Assembly (NCBI GenBank): GCA_029959085.1
Contig: JARWIR010000042.1
Span: 3,008,544-3,072,543, forward strand
DNA: 64,000 bases
DNA from: Nemophila menziesii
Lineage: Eukaryota > Streptophyta > Magnoliopsida > Boraginales > Hydrophyllaceae
Direction of reading: 5' to 3'
The notes below the pieces were generated by a model. It had not been told where the DNA came from, searched no databases, and saw only the letters and a list, made by a program, of their open reading frames with translations. Of the stretch, positions 20,585 through 31,400 are shown in pieces. A program made the translations under genes and the position numbers. Each line of letters opens with the position of its first letter. Positions within the stretch are counted from its first letter, which is position 1.

Positions 20585-23500
20585 CTAGCTAAAAGCAACC
20601 CTTAATAAGATTATTTATTAAAAACATAATTTCACAAAAATACCCTTATATAATCTTTTTAATTATTCTATAATTTATCATTTAAATTTAACCACCCTAT
20701 TATAATTCTTCGACCCCCACCCCCACCACAACCCGCCGCCACCACCACTAACTATGATAAGTTTTTCATTGAAAATAAAACTTGAAAAATACGGACACCA
20801 CCATCGATCACTGCTGCAGCCACTACAATTTTGAAAGAAAGGGACATCGAGATCAATATAAGATTATGTGGACGTATGCTGAGTAAAAGTGATATTGGTT
20901 CAACTATGTCAAAGGAGTCAGTTGAAGACGACGAAATGGGGATGAGGTGTTTTAGCATGTTGTATATTTTTCTTGTCGTGCGCAAGAGGGGGTTTTGGCA
21001 GGATGTAGGCAGGTGACAGAGTCGGATGAGTGCCACTTAAAGATACCAAACCCATGTATATAGTTGACATTCGTGGGTACTGACCCAAATAATTGCACTT
21101 ATTTGATTTTATATTGTGTTATTTAAAGTGAGAACAAGAGCACCTGAACATTCTTCTTGAGGTTGTTGAGTATTGATTTGGGAATCGAAGCGCATCAAGA
21201 AAATTGGACCCTTATGAGAGACAAACATAAGGTGAATCACACTGACGTTTTTCATGCAAATATTGAAATATTGTAACTACTAGAAACCCTAAATTTAATT
21301 GGTATTTAAGCCTTTTTTTAATTGTTTATTGTAGGGTTTAGTTCCAAAATAAGTAAACTACTTCTCGATATCGAAGATCGCCATTGTTTTAGACATTTGT
21401 ATACTAACTTCAAGAAACAACATCTAGGGATAGTGATTAAGGAAAAAATATGGTAGGTGGCAAAAGCCGATAGAGTGGATTATTTAGACAAAACATGGAG
21501 AAACTAATGATTGAGGATGAGGCAGAATTTCATTGGTTCGAAAAGGAAAACCCCAAGTATTGGTCAAGTTGCCATTTCCGGACAACCACAAGTGTGATAT
21601 GATATTGAAGATTCTAATTCAACTCTGGGCTTTTTATGCACGAGAAAAATTGGTATTCATGCATCAAAAAGCCCAGAAAAACGTACAACCTCGAATGTCC
21701 CTATCACCAACCTGCTAAAACGTGCAGCTTTAAAGCTCATATCCCAAAAACTCCCGAGATAAACATTTAGTTGTTACAAATATTACACAGATCATCTAGA
21801 TTCGTTCTTCACCAGATACAGGATGGAAGTCCAGGTTCATGCCATTATTGTGATCGTCTTTATGACAGGTCATTATGTTTGAACGGTTTCTGAAGGGCTC
21901 CACCTCTATATAAGAAGAAGCTCGAGTCATTTGAAAACCACCAAAAGTATTACAAACACCATAAATCTCTTAAACTCTCCCTTTCTCATTAAATTGTCTA
22001 TGATCATTAAGTAGTGATAGGATTAGGTTGAAGATACTGGTTGTACCAGAAATATACTTTTTAACACAAGCATTAAAGTTATCACTCGATATTTTGGTAA
22101 TCTTGTAGCTTCTGTTGTTACATTTCAATTACGAGTAATCTCGTTGTATTTTTTTATTTGAAATATATTGTCATAGCCATTTTCTCTGATCAATGTTCAT
22201 TATTTTACCAATATGTTTGAACCACGTGATAAAAGTATATGGTTAATATCAAATTGAAGTAAGATATTAAAGGGAAAGTGTATTTAAAGGAATATAAGTA
22301 AGTCTTGGGAAACTCTAGAAGGCGAAAGAGGTTCCTCGACACGAATGACGTAACGCATGGGAAAATCAAGAAAAAGTAATGATGTAATTGCTTGCGAGAT
22401 GAAAAGACAACACACCTATGCCGATCATGAAGAGTTAGTGGGAAAGATAAAGGTTATCGGGTACTTAACGATGCATTTAAAAAAAATAAACCATCACAAT
22501 CGATGAAGTCGAATTACCAACTAAAGTGAAATTTACTAAAGGAAATATGTTAGCTGAAACAATTCAACCGCACGTACGAAGATCGTAAAAACGAAAAACC
22601 CACAATACATTGATAGAATCCAGGGTTCACGAGATAGACCTCGAATACAACACGCAAAAGAAAAGTAAAATCACGACACTCACCATAAAAGGGAAGTCTC
22701 AAAATTTAAAGGGGTATTTGACAGGGATAAATGTTGCCTACCTTGTTAAGATATGGATAGACAGAACAACCCTTGTTGGGGGTAACGTTTCAGAGGCGCG
22801 ACCTTTCACATGCACTATCACACACTATCATAGTCAGATGGAAAAGAGAACTTGAGTAGACACTAGTTGAAATTACACTATTGGGGGCAACATTTCCTTG
22901 AAGTCCCCAATATTTTTTGTTACGAGTTTTATAAGGGAACCAAACTGTTTCCAGTGGCTGAAATGATATTTAAAATTAAGTTTGCTTCTTTTTTTTAGTC
23001 AAGAAAATTTTCTATTAATGGAAACAAAGTTTCAAAAGCATCACCTTATGATTATTGCACTGTGATCATTACATAGTAGTTTTACCAATTATGGTGATTG
23101 AAACCCATCTAAACCAAACAATTTGCCTCCAAGCCTATATTTAGTTGCTCAATCGGCATTCAAATTTTCACTCATAGGAACTTAGGAATTAAATAGTAGT
23201 TAACGTTATGAGTGATGCTACACTCTAATATCTCTAACAAGTTGTTTAATGCAGTGAGAGGTTTTAAACTTATTACATACGAGGGGATTTAAACTGGGGA
23301 ACAATCATTCTCTATAGTAATTTCTCCATTGGGATATAGAGCCGCAATTTTACAAGTTTAAAAAATCCTGAAGCCTATACCTCCATAGGTGATAAGGCTC
23401 TCACACATTTCACTTGTCTATCCAAAATCTTGCCATTATGATCCCTGGCAATAATAGAGATAGATGAATTAGAATTTGATACATCAAAGGCTACATCTAA

Positions 23501-25761
23501 GTTAAATAAATTTTCCTAAAGAGAGTGGGACCCACCTAGTTGAGAATGGAGCTTGTTGGTGAAGGATGTGTTGATGGATGAGGTGCACTATGCCGCCGGA
23601 GAAGAGAATATTGCATCATATTTCTTGAGTGGTGATATGAATTTGATATTACAATCATATTACATGAAACTACTCTTTGTTCAAGGGACAATGTAGTGGT
23701 GGTGATTGATCTTATGATGGACTGTTGGAAGATTTGTTAGAATCTAGTCAAGCACTTGGATCGTGGGTTCGAGTAATCAAGATACGTGATTTCTCCTCAT
23801 TTGTGATAGATTTATATTAGGAAGAGACATCATTTTTAGTTATTTAGAAGTCATAATAGTCGATTTTCTTGAGGAATAGTGCACTTTCCTATTTTGAGTC
23901 TTGATTTAGTAAAACAATATTTTTAGAGCATATTGGGTTTGATTGCTTATTTAGTGTGAAGCTTTAAAGATAATTATGGAGATTAATTAGAGTCCAAGTC
24001 AAAGACTACAAGATATGGAAAGAGATGAGCATGTTAATTGGAGATAAGGAAACAAAAGCTAAAAATATGGAAAAGAAAAAGTTGTCTTAATCTGAATTTC
24101 TGCAGCAACGCCTAAAGAAGTGGTGATAACTCCAAAACCAAGCCGATTTTGGAAGATTCCTTTCATAGGGACGTAGATAATTCTGTGAGGATTCTTTTAA
24201 TATATTGTGGAGCAAAAACCGACCAATAACGAAGAAGATATGCTCAAAACAGTTCAGCAGTAATTATCTTTATTTCTATACGAATTTGAGTTGGGCTAGG
24301 AATCCATTACTTAACCTCTTCCTCAAGAAAACGAATTAGGTCTTCTAAACACCTATAAATACACCCTTATATCACTTGTAAATCATCCTTGCCTCATAGT
24401 AATTAGTTTTTAAGGTTTTATTCTTCCAGTTTATTGTAGAGAGCAAGATGATGTCTTTTGTAATTTCTTTTAGTTTATTTCCATCAAGTATGAACTAAAC
24501 TCCCATAGCTTGGGTTTTACATCATGTATAATCTATGAATTCTAATTCTTCTATCTAAGTTTCTTTGGGAATTACACGTTTTAATCTGATATTAGCTTCT
24601 TACCTTTATATTTGTTTATGTGTTTTGATTTATTGCCTGTCCTAGAACTGATCACTTTAGGATTTTCTTAATAGTAATTAGATGGTCACCTTAACTGGGT
24701 GTCTAATTATTGAAACACCACATAACGTCTAGTATCGGTATTAGTCCTGACAAAACTGATTCTAACTAGATAGTCATTAGGGTATAATTTAATCACCATA
24801 TCACCAATTGAATGAATTGTTTGCTTTAGGGCCTTAGTAGCGTTTGATAACCCTATTTGAAACAACTTCTTGGTTGTGCCGTAGCCCCCTTAGTCGCTCT
24901 CAAGGTCTAAGGAATGGGAATTTAGAATCCTGACTAAGTATACAAGAGCTAATATTCTCCCTTATTAACTAGATCTAATAGAAAGAATTAGAAGGATTAG
25001 TGCATACTAGCAAAACTTAAGCTATATATCTCATCTCATATTCTTAGTATTTTAATTTATTGTCTTTATTTTCCTAGTTTTAATTAGTAATTTCGAAAAT
25101 CAATTCCTTTTATTTCTTGTCTTTAATTAATTATTGCTTACTCGTTATTGCTACCCATCCGACTAACACACTTAAGTCCCTGAGAACGAACTCAACTTAC
25201 TAACTAAAACTTGCATACGTCCTGTAATACTTGCAGTACTGTGCCTGCCTAGGGTGAGAGTGCGTAGTTTTCTAGACTTTATTTTATCATATTTTTATCA
25301 CACCCTAGGCGACACCTATACGCATGTGAAGAAGATAAGTCATATGATGATCTTGTGCGACATGACACTTGGGTCATTCATGAACCTCGCTTCCCTAATT
25401 GTTGTGTTGAAGTGGAGAATAAAATGCAGCATGTTGTAGGAAGATGTGGTTAATGTGTGAACATGATTGACTTCTCGGTTTTGTTCTAGTGACTCGTAGT
25501 GCATGTAAAGTTAGTGCACCACACTCTCCAATTGGCGGGCAAGTGGGAAATTTTGACCATAAATTTAATTAGGTCGACTAGGTGGTAATTGAGATTTGAT
25601 ATCTTTGACCAAGGGGGCTCGCGGTATTTTTATATTTTGAATCCAATTGAGGTATGATTTATCAAATTCACAAGGGTCTTTTACCAGAACTTGACCAAGC
25701 GTTGACTACATTGACCTCGGGCATTTTTATATTCTGGATCCAAATTTCAGGCTAGTCTTAT

Positions 25762-25803
25762 CAAATTATTGTCAAATTATTGTCAAATTATTGTCAAATT
25801 ATA
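25762..25803. repeat. 11-bp VNTR, three copies (U3)
   Basis: Three full monomers plus a partial one, two fewer than U1 and U2. Confidence 0.95.
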
Positions 25804-26107
25804 TTCTGGATCCAATTTTATATAGAATGTTTATGTTTTTTCCTTCCATCACAAAACAAATCACATAAACACAAAAATTTAAAGGTGAATTACCTATGGG
25901 GTTTTGAAGACCATCTATGTGCCCCAAAAGTAATATTCTAATCCATTCTTCTCCAAATAAACCTTTGAAATCTTGTGGGTAAAAAATACCCTTATGGTAT
26001 ATATAAGACAAAAATAGATTATTCTCTCTCTTCTATTACCATTTTCTCTCTCCTCTCTTATCATTTTTCTCTCTTCTCCATTACCATTTGTATTCTCCTC
26101 CTTCAAT

Positions 26108-26440
26108 CAGGGCCGGTCCTGAGGGGAGGCCAAGGAGGCCATGGCCTTGGGGGCTCCCAAATTCTTACAATTTTTAGGGCCCCTTGATTTTTTTTCATAC
26201 ACAATATAGTTTTTTCTATTTAAAAGAGATCCAGTTTTGGCCCAATTTAAAACAAAAATTCATGCATAATATAGCTTTTTTTACTTAAAAAAGGCCCAAT
26301 TTTGACCCAACTTAAAACAAAAATTCTAATTTGTCTTTTTTGAGTAAAAAAATTATCCTATATAATACTACATAAGATTTTTGGAGAGGCCCATTTATTA
26401 AAGTTTGTCTTGGGCCCCCAAAATGTCAGGACCGACCCTG
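26108..26440. mobile_element. hAT-type MITE, 333 bp (U3)
   Basis: Orthologous copy, lying about 400 bp left of the MULE insertion. Confidence 0.88.
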
Positions 26441-26835
26441 CCTTCAATGAATATCAATGATTTCTAGCTCCGACCACAACTCAGCTACCACCGCTGACCA
26501 CCGCCATTACCGCCTAATAAAGAATTGAGTACTCAAAAAAAAGTATTGAGTCGCTTGAAAAAGTTATTGAGTATTCAAAAAAAGTAATGAGTCACTGTAA
26601 AAGTTATAGAGTATTCGTGAATTTTACTGAGTATTTAGGAAAATTTACTAAGTATATTGCGTATCGGAAAAAAATTACTGAGTATATGAAAAAATTACTA
26701 ATTATTAAGGGAAAACTGTTGAGTAGTCTTGGAAAATTAAATTTAAACAAGTAAATGAATGAAATAAAAATCTTAATTTATATTTCTATACTAAAAATTA
26801 TCATAACAAAAAATTAAGTAAAATTAAAAGAATCT

Positions 26836-26844
26836 TTGAATAAA
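26836..26844. other. Left target-site duplication (9 bp)
   Basis: TTGAATAAA, repeated at 34747-34755. The ancestral site is single-copy in the sister units. Confidence 0.95.
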
Positions 26845-26860
26845 GAGTAAATAACACTTT

Positions 26861-26958
26861 TGCCCCCTGTGTTTATACCCGATTGACAAGTTGCCCCCTA
26901 ACTCTTAAAATGCGCCTAGATGCCCCCTAAGATTTGTTTTTGTGACCCGTTACCCCCT
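26861..26958 (+). repeat. Iteron cluster in left TIR
   Basis: Four TRCCCCCT cores spaced 31, 28 and 31 bp. The first, second and fourth are preceded by a TGAC- or AAC-type half-site, giving consensus TGACNNNTTRCCCCCT; the third lacks the TGAC half. Candidate transposase-binding sites by analogy with MURA binding in MuDR TIRs. Confidence 0.7.
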
Positions 26959-26991
26959 ACTGCGTGTTCCGTCCATTTATCACCGTTAAAA

Positions 26992-27014
26992 GTGACGTGG
27001 CAATTCCACGTCAC
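26992..27014. promoter_or_regulatory. ACGT palindrome in left TIR
   Basis: Arms GTGACGTGG and CCACGTCAC around a 5-bp centre. GACGTGG/CCACGTC is an ACGT-core (bZIP-type) element. It lies ~100 bp upstream of the TATA box, so it could act as a transcriptional element for the GRF gene. Confidence 0.55.
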
Positions 27015-27111
27015 ATTTTTTTTTTTTTAAATCCAGGTGTTAATTGCGTTTTTAATTAACTTAACCCTTATTTTAACAAGGGCAAGATGGGGAATTCACT
27101 AAAGGCTATCC

Positions 27112-27119
27112 TATATATA
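27112..27119 (+). promoter_or_regulatory. TATA box in left TIR
   Basis: TATATATA followed by an A-rich leader. The GRF-protein ATG lies ~150 bp downstream at 27268. Confidence 0.65.
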
Positions 27120-27267
27120 CCCCAAAAACACTTTAACATCTTAACTTAACCAAAAACGAAAATCAAAAGGAGAAAGAGGGTTCGGTTTGGGGAAGAACTC
27201 GAAGAACACCAAAACCCTAGCTTTCTACAGTAATTCGCGTCGGATCCTCCCAATACCTTCAACGTTG

Positions 27268-27867
27268 ATGCCGATGTCGCCCCTTAAAGCCGATAGCGCT
27301 GGTTCTTCTTCGCACTACACTTCTCAAGTCCCCTATTGCAGATGCAAGAAATTAGCAAGGCTTCACACCTCTTGGACAGATACGAATCCTTGCAGGAGGT
27401 TTTACAGGTGCATGTATTGGGGGTGTTCAATGGATTGCAAGTTCTTCATGTGGTTGGATGAGCCATTGCCGGAGGCTACTAGTTCGATAATTCGAGGGCT
27501 TCTATTTAAAGATTCCAATCACTGTCTTGAGAAAGATGCAATGGAGACGAAGATGAACTTGTTGGTCTCTGATTACGGAGATATGATGCTGTTAGAGAAA
27601 AAAGCTTTTGCAGATTGGAAGCTTGAACATGAGAAAGTGAATGAACTGAACACACAGTTGGTTGAATTGCAAGAAAAAGAACAAGTTGCCTCAAAAGATT
27701 TGAAATTTGAGCGTGTGAAAGTAACTGTCTTGGAGAATGAGGTGCAACGTCTTAACATATCGATGGACACTATATCTCGGGAAAACAAGTTTCTGAAATG
27801 GACCTGCTTCATGATTATATTCCTCTTCCTCTCCATTTTGTCTTGTATTAGTGTGTCAAAGAATTAG
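27268..27867 (+). CDS. GRF zinc-finger, coiled-coil, C-terminal membrane-segment protein of the MULE
   Basis: 199-aa protein in one exon. Residues ~22-66 form a GRF-type zinc finger: a CxC pair, a conserved S-W-T-x-x-N-P segment, RRFYRC, then CKFFMWLDE. The usual NPGRRF glycine is a cysteine here. Residues ~95-170 are charged and heptad-like (coiled coil). Residues ~177-195 (WTCFMIIFLFLSILSC) are a hydrophobic helix six or so residues from the C-terminus, so the protein could be tail-anchored. I chose ATG 27268 (27274 is a second in-frame ATG); the frame is open further upstream but has no ATG there. Its promoter would be the left TIR. It occupies the mudrB position of MuDR but is unrelated to MURB. 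GRF fingers bind nucleic acid in other proteins; a role in transposition is inference, and it may be a captured host gene, since such small GRF proteins are common in plants. Confidence 0.8.
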   Translation: MPMSPLKADSAGSSSHYTSQVPYCRCKKLARLHTSWTDTNPCRRFYRCMYWGCSMDCKFFMWLDEPLPEATSSIIRGLLFKDSNHCLEKDAMETKMNLLVSDYGDMMLLEKKAFADWKLEHEKVNELNTQLVELQEKEQVASKDLKFERVKVTVLENEVQRLNISMDTISRENKFLKWTCFMIIFLFLSILSCISVSKN

Positions 27868-28464
27868 AATGTTGTTGGAGTTGTATTTTGGTGTAGTCAG
27901 AGTGATGCAGCAGGTGGTTGCAACTGATGGTGTTTTGTGTTTGATTGATCATTTTGTTGAAGTTTGCAGCTGTTGGTGTTTTGTGTTTGTTTTATCAGTT
28001 TGTTGAAGTTCTAAATCTGGTGTAATGTGTTAGTTTTCAGCTTTGTTTGTAATTGACTGTTTAACTAAAGTTTTTGGTTTTAGTTGAATTGGATTATGAA
28101 GTTATTGCGGTTTGTTTAAGTTGTGTTTTACTGTGCAATGAATATAGTATGTTAAAGAAACACTTAATGGACAATAGAATCTAATGCAATCTATAAAAAA
28201 GTAGATAAAGATAACAATAAAGTGCTGGCATTACATAGACCATAGCAAAAAAAATATTCAAAGCATCCACTTGTGCACTAGCATACAAAACACCACAGAC
28301 CTGCAATAAAGGCCTTACCAACAAAAAAACAGTATTTAAATACCACCTACACCTCATACTAGAAACCCTTAAAAACCACATCCTTGCTGCGTGAAGATCT
28401 ACTTTTACACAAAATAAAAGTCACAAAACACAGAAATATAAAACACTCAAATCTGCAGAATTCT
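27868..28464. other. Spacer between the convergent MULE genes
   Basis: AT-rich, carrying the 3' ends of both genes, with repeated TTTTGTGTTTG-type blocks on the GRF side. No iteron and no coding frame of note. Confidence 0.5.
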
Positions 28465-31400
28465 TCAATCTTTAGCTTCTTTCCTAGTTTTTACTGAAGA
28501 ACTGGTGGTTGCCTTCCTCAAACGAAGTGCTTCAGCAACAGTTACATACTTTGGATCACCCTCTCGCATTACCACCCCCTGTTTATGCTGGATTACGCGC
28601 CGCTTTTTCTCTGGTAGTCTTGTGTCTCCTTCCTGGTAGAATGATAAAGAAGAAGTTAAGCATTCTGTAGTATGTAATGGTGTAAAAAAAATCAACACAT
28701 GGCTAACCTCAGGTAAACTCCTTTTTGATCCTGATTCTGCTGGTGGTTTATCATGTTTGAACCTCACCTACATGGTAAACAAATAAAAGCATTCAATAAA
28801 GGTATCTGCAGAAGGTCTTTTTTGCAAAATTTTGTAGATCCAGGGGGCATTTAGTCACTGAAATAAAAGTCTAAGGGGTAGTTAGTCAAATCATTATATA
28901 CTTACCCCTGGGATGTTCCTTAATGAAATCTTCTTTTTTTGCTTAGGGGGGGCTTTCTCCTTTGTTTTGTCTATGCTAATCTGCTCACTTGTTTTCTCAT
29001 TCTCATTTGTTTGTGCATCCCCAGCATTTTTATGCTTTGCTTTTTCCAATAGTTCTGTTAACTTCTCCATCTTTACCTTCTGCATAAACAAAGTAAGTTA
29101 TAGGGGGTAAGTAGTCAAGACATAAACAATTATAGGGGGTAAGTTGACAAAACATAATTAGGTATAGGGGGTAAGTAGTCATAAACCATAACTTTAAAGG
29201 GGGTATTAGTACAATCCTTTAAAATTGATTTAGGAGGATTATTTGTAGTCTTCTGTTTTTGTTTCCCAGATTCATCAACCTGTAATCATTATTCACATAA
29301 TACAATGTCTTATAAACAATACCTAATGCAAAAAATAGTTTCTATTTCAATAATAATGACCTCTAATGGTGATGTAGGAGCAACAGAAGTATTTCCCTTT
29401 TGTGTCCCTGGTTCATCTTCCTCTAAAGATATAGGCATTGTGCTTGAACCTCCTGAAACTGTCTTCAATCCTTGATCCTTAATTCTACTGCTTTGGCGTA
29501 TTGGTTTTTCCACTGCTTTGTCTGGTATGCGCATCTTTGGTCTGGACTTAGGTGGACTATCAACTACTGGCTCATCTGATCTGTGTACTGGAAAGCGCAT
29601 CTTTGGTCTGGATCTGTGTGTTGAATTATCACCTGCCTCCTGTGATGTTTGTCCTGGTAAGCGCATCCTTGGTCTGGATCTAGGGGGTGAGTTAACTCCT
29701 GAATCCTTTTCCTGAGGTAAGCGCATCTTTGGTTTTGATCCTCTGGTTGTCTTAGCAATTGTTTTTTTCTCTTTGTCTTTCTCACCAATTGTATCTTTTT
29801 TTGTCACATTAAAATTTTCAGGCTCAGATGGAGTAGATTGTGGGTTAGAAGGAGCAGAGGGTTGGACTTCTAACTCATCAAACATTTTGTTAATCATCTC
29901 ATCTGGGGTCTCATCCACATCTGCATTAACACCAACACCCCTACCATCAGCTACACCATCTTCCATAACTTCATTGTCACCAACACCCCTACCATCAGCT
30001 ACACCATCTCCCATAACTTCATTATCACCTTGAATATCCTCCAATCCTACTGTTTCCTGTTCTGTAGTACTTAAATTTGCCTTACATGACCTTTTGTTAT
30101 GGCCTTCTCCCTTGCAAATTGCACATTTATGTGAAGTACCTTTCAGTAACATCTTTTGAACACCTTCAGATGTTCATTCTTTCCTCCACTTTTTAACCTG
30201 GTCCTCATCTGCCTCCTTAGTTCTTGCCCTTTTGGGTCTGCCAACCAACTTAAAAGCTACTGGAGGTTCTACACTTACAGGCCTTGTACTAGGCCACATC
30301 TTTGGTCCATTTATAGGGTATATCATTGGTGTATAAGCCTTCATATACGTCACCTTTGAGTAGCATTCGTGGACATAGTTTTCTGGGTCTTTACCTATGT
30401 ATTGAATACTCGCTATCGCATGAAAGCAAGGTATCCCAGATAGCTCCCACCTCCTGCAGGGACAGCTATTTGTATCTAAATCTACAGCATACGAATCTGT
30501 TCCAAGGTTCCTTACTTCAAATTTCATTTCACCGCAAAACACTGCATGCCACTTTCCACTGTTTGTTTTACCTTTATTCACCAACTTCCTAACCTTAGGA
30601 CATAGATCACCTTCGTATTTTGTCATCCATGCTCTTTTAGACTGAAGCCTTTTCAAACTATACATCCTGAGACCCTCTAGTATGAGGATGATAGACTTGT
30701 CCCTGAGCAAAAAAAACCTTTACTGTCAGTTGTGTAGGGGGTAGGAAGTAGTAATTATCTAAAACTAAGTAGGGGGGGAAGTGGTCATTAAATAAAACTT
30801 TATAGGGGGTAAGTAGTCATTATGTAAAACTAAGTAGGGGGTAAGTAGTCATTAAATAAAACTTTATAGGGGGTAAGTAGTCATTAAATAAAACTTTATA
30901 GGGGGTACGTAGTCATAAATTAGCACTTTATAGGGGGTAAGTAGTCATAATACCTGACTTTTTTTATGGCATTGTTATAGCTTTCACAGATGTTGTTAAG
31001 TAGAAGATCACATTTTGTAACAGTACTAAAGTGAGACCTTGTCCATGTCTTGGGATCTAAACTAGATAGCCAATTGAATGCCTCCTCATTCATGTTTTTA
31101 ATCTCAGCCATGACCTCATTAAATATGTATTCTGTGGGGGCCCTAGCAGCTTCCCAAACTTTGTCTTTTAAGGCCATTCCAGGATGTTTGATTTTGAAAT
31201 TATTGTAGAGATGCCTTACACAATGTCTATGTTCAATATCTGGAAGCATGTCACTCATCACTTGAAGCAAACCCTATACACACATACATTTAGAAATAAA
31301 TTCAGTGTTCTAAAGAAAACAATTTAATTAAGCCAGTGAAGGATAACCAACCTTTTGTCTATCTGATATGAAAGTCCATTCTTCTTGATTAGTAATACCA

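Larger units (their letters stand above)
12467..24949. repeat. Tandem unit 2 (U2)
   Basis: 12483-bp unit collinear with U1. It is slightly longer mainly because the foldback MITE carries one extra 15-bp internal repeat. Its SUVH protein is identical to that of U1. Confidence 0.97.
26845..27175 (+). repeat. Left TIR of the MULE (331 bp)
   Basis: Starts GAGTAAATAACAC. Reading inward it holds four C5 iterons (TRCCCCCT cores at 26861, 26892, 26920 and 26951), an ACGT-containing palindrome, a poly-T run and a TATATATA box, then the leader of the GRF gene. Weak similarity to the other end continues for another ~50 bp (an AGAACTCGA-GAACACCAAA block), so both 5' leaders are partly shared. Confidence 0.95.

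Noticed and set aside
27187..27267. 27 extra N-terminal codons on the GRF gene
   Set aside because: They would need a TTG start and lie in the leader homologous to the other TIR end; the first ATG is 27268.
30736..30947. Regularly spaced 32-bp repeats resembling a CRISPR array
   Set aside because: The repeat plus spacer form one 32-bp tandem monomer; the spacers are also repeated, it lies in a plant transposon intron, and no cas genes exist.
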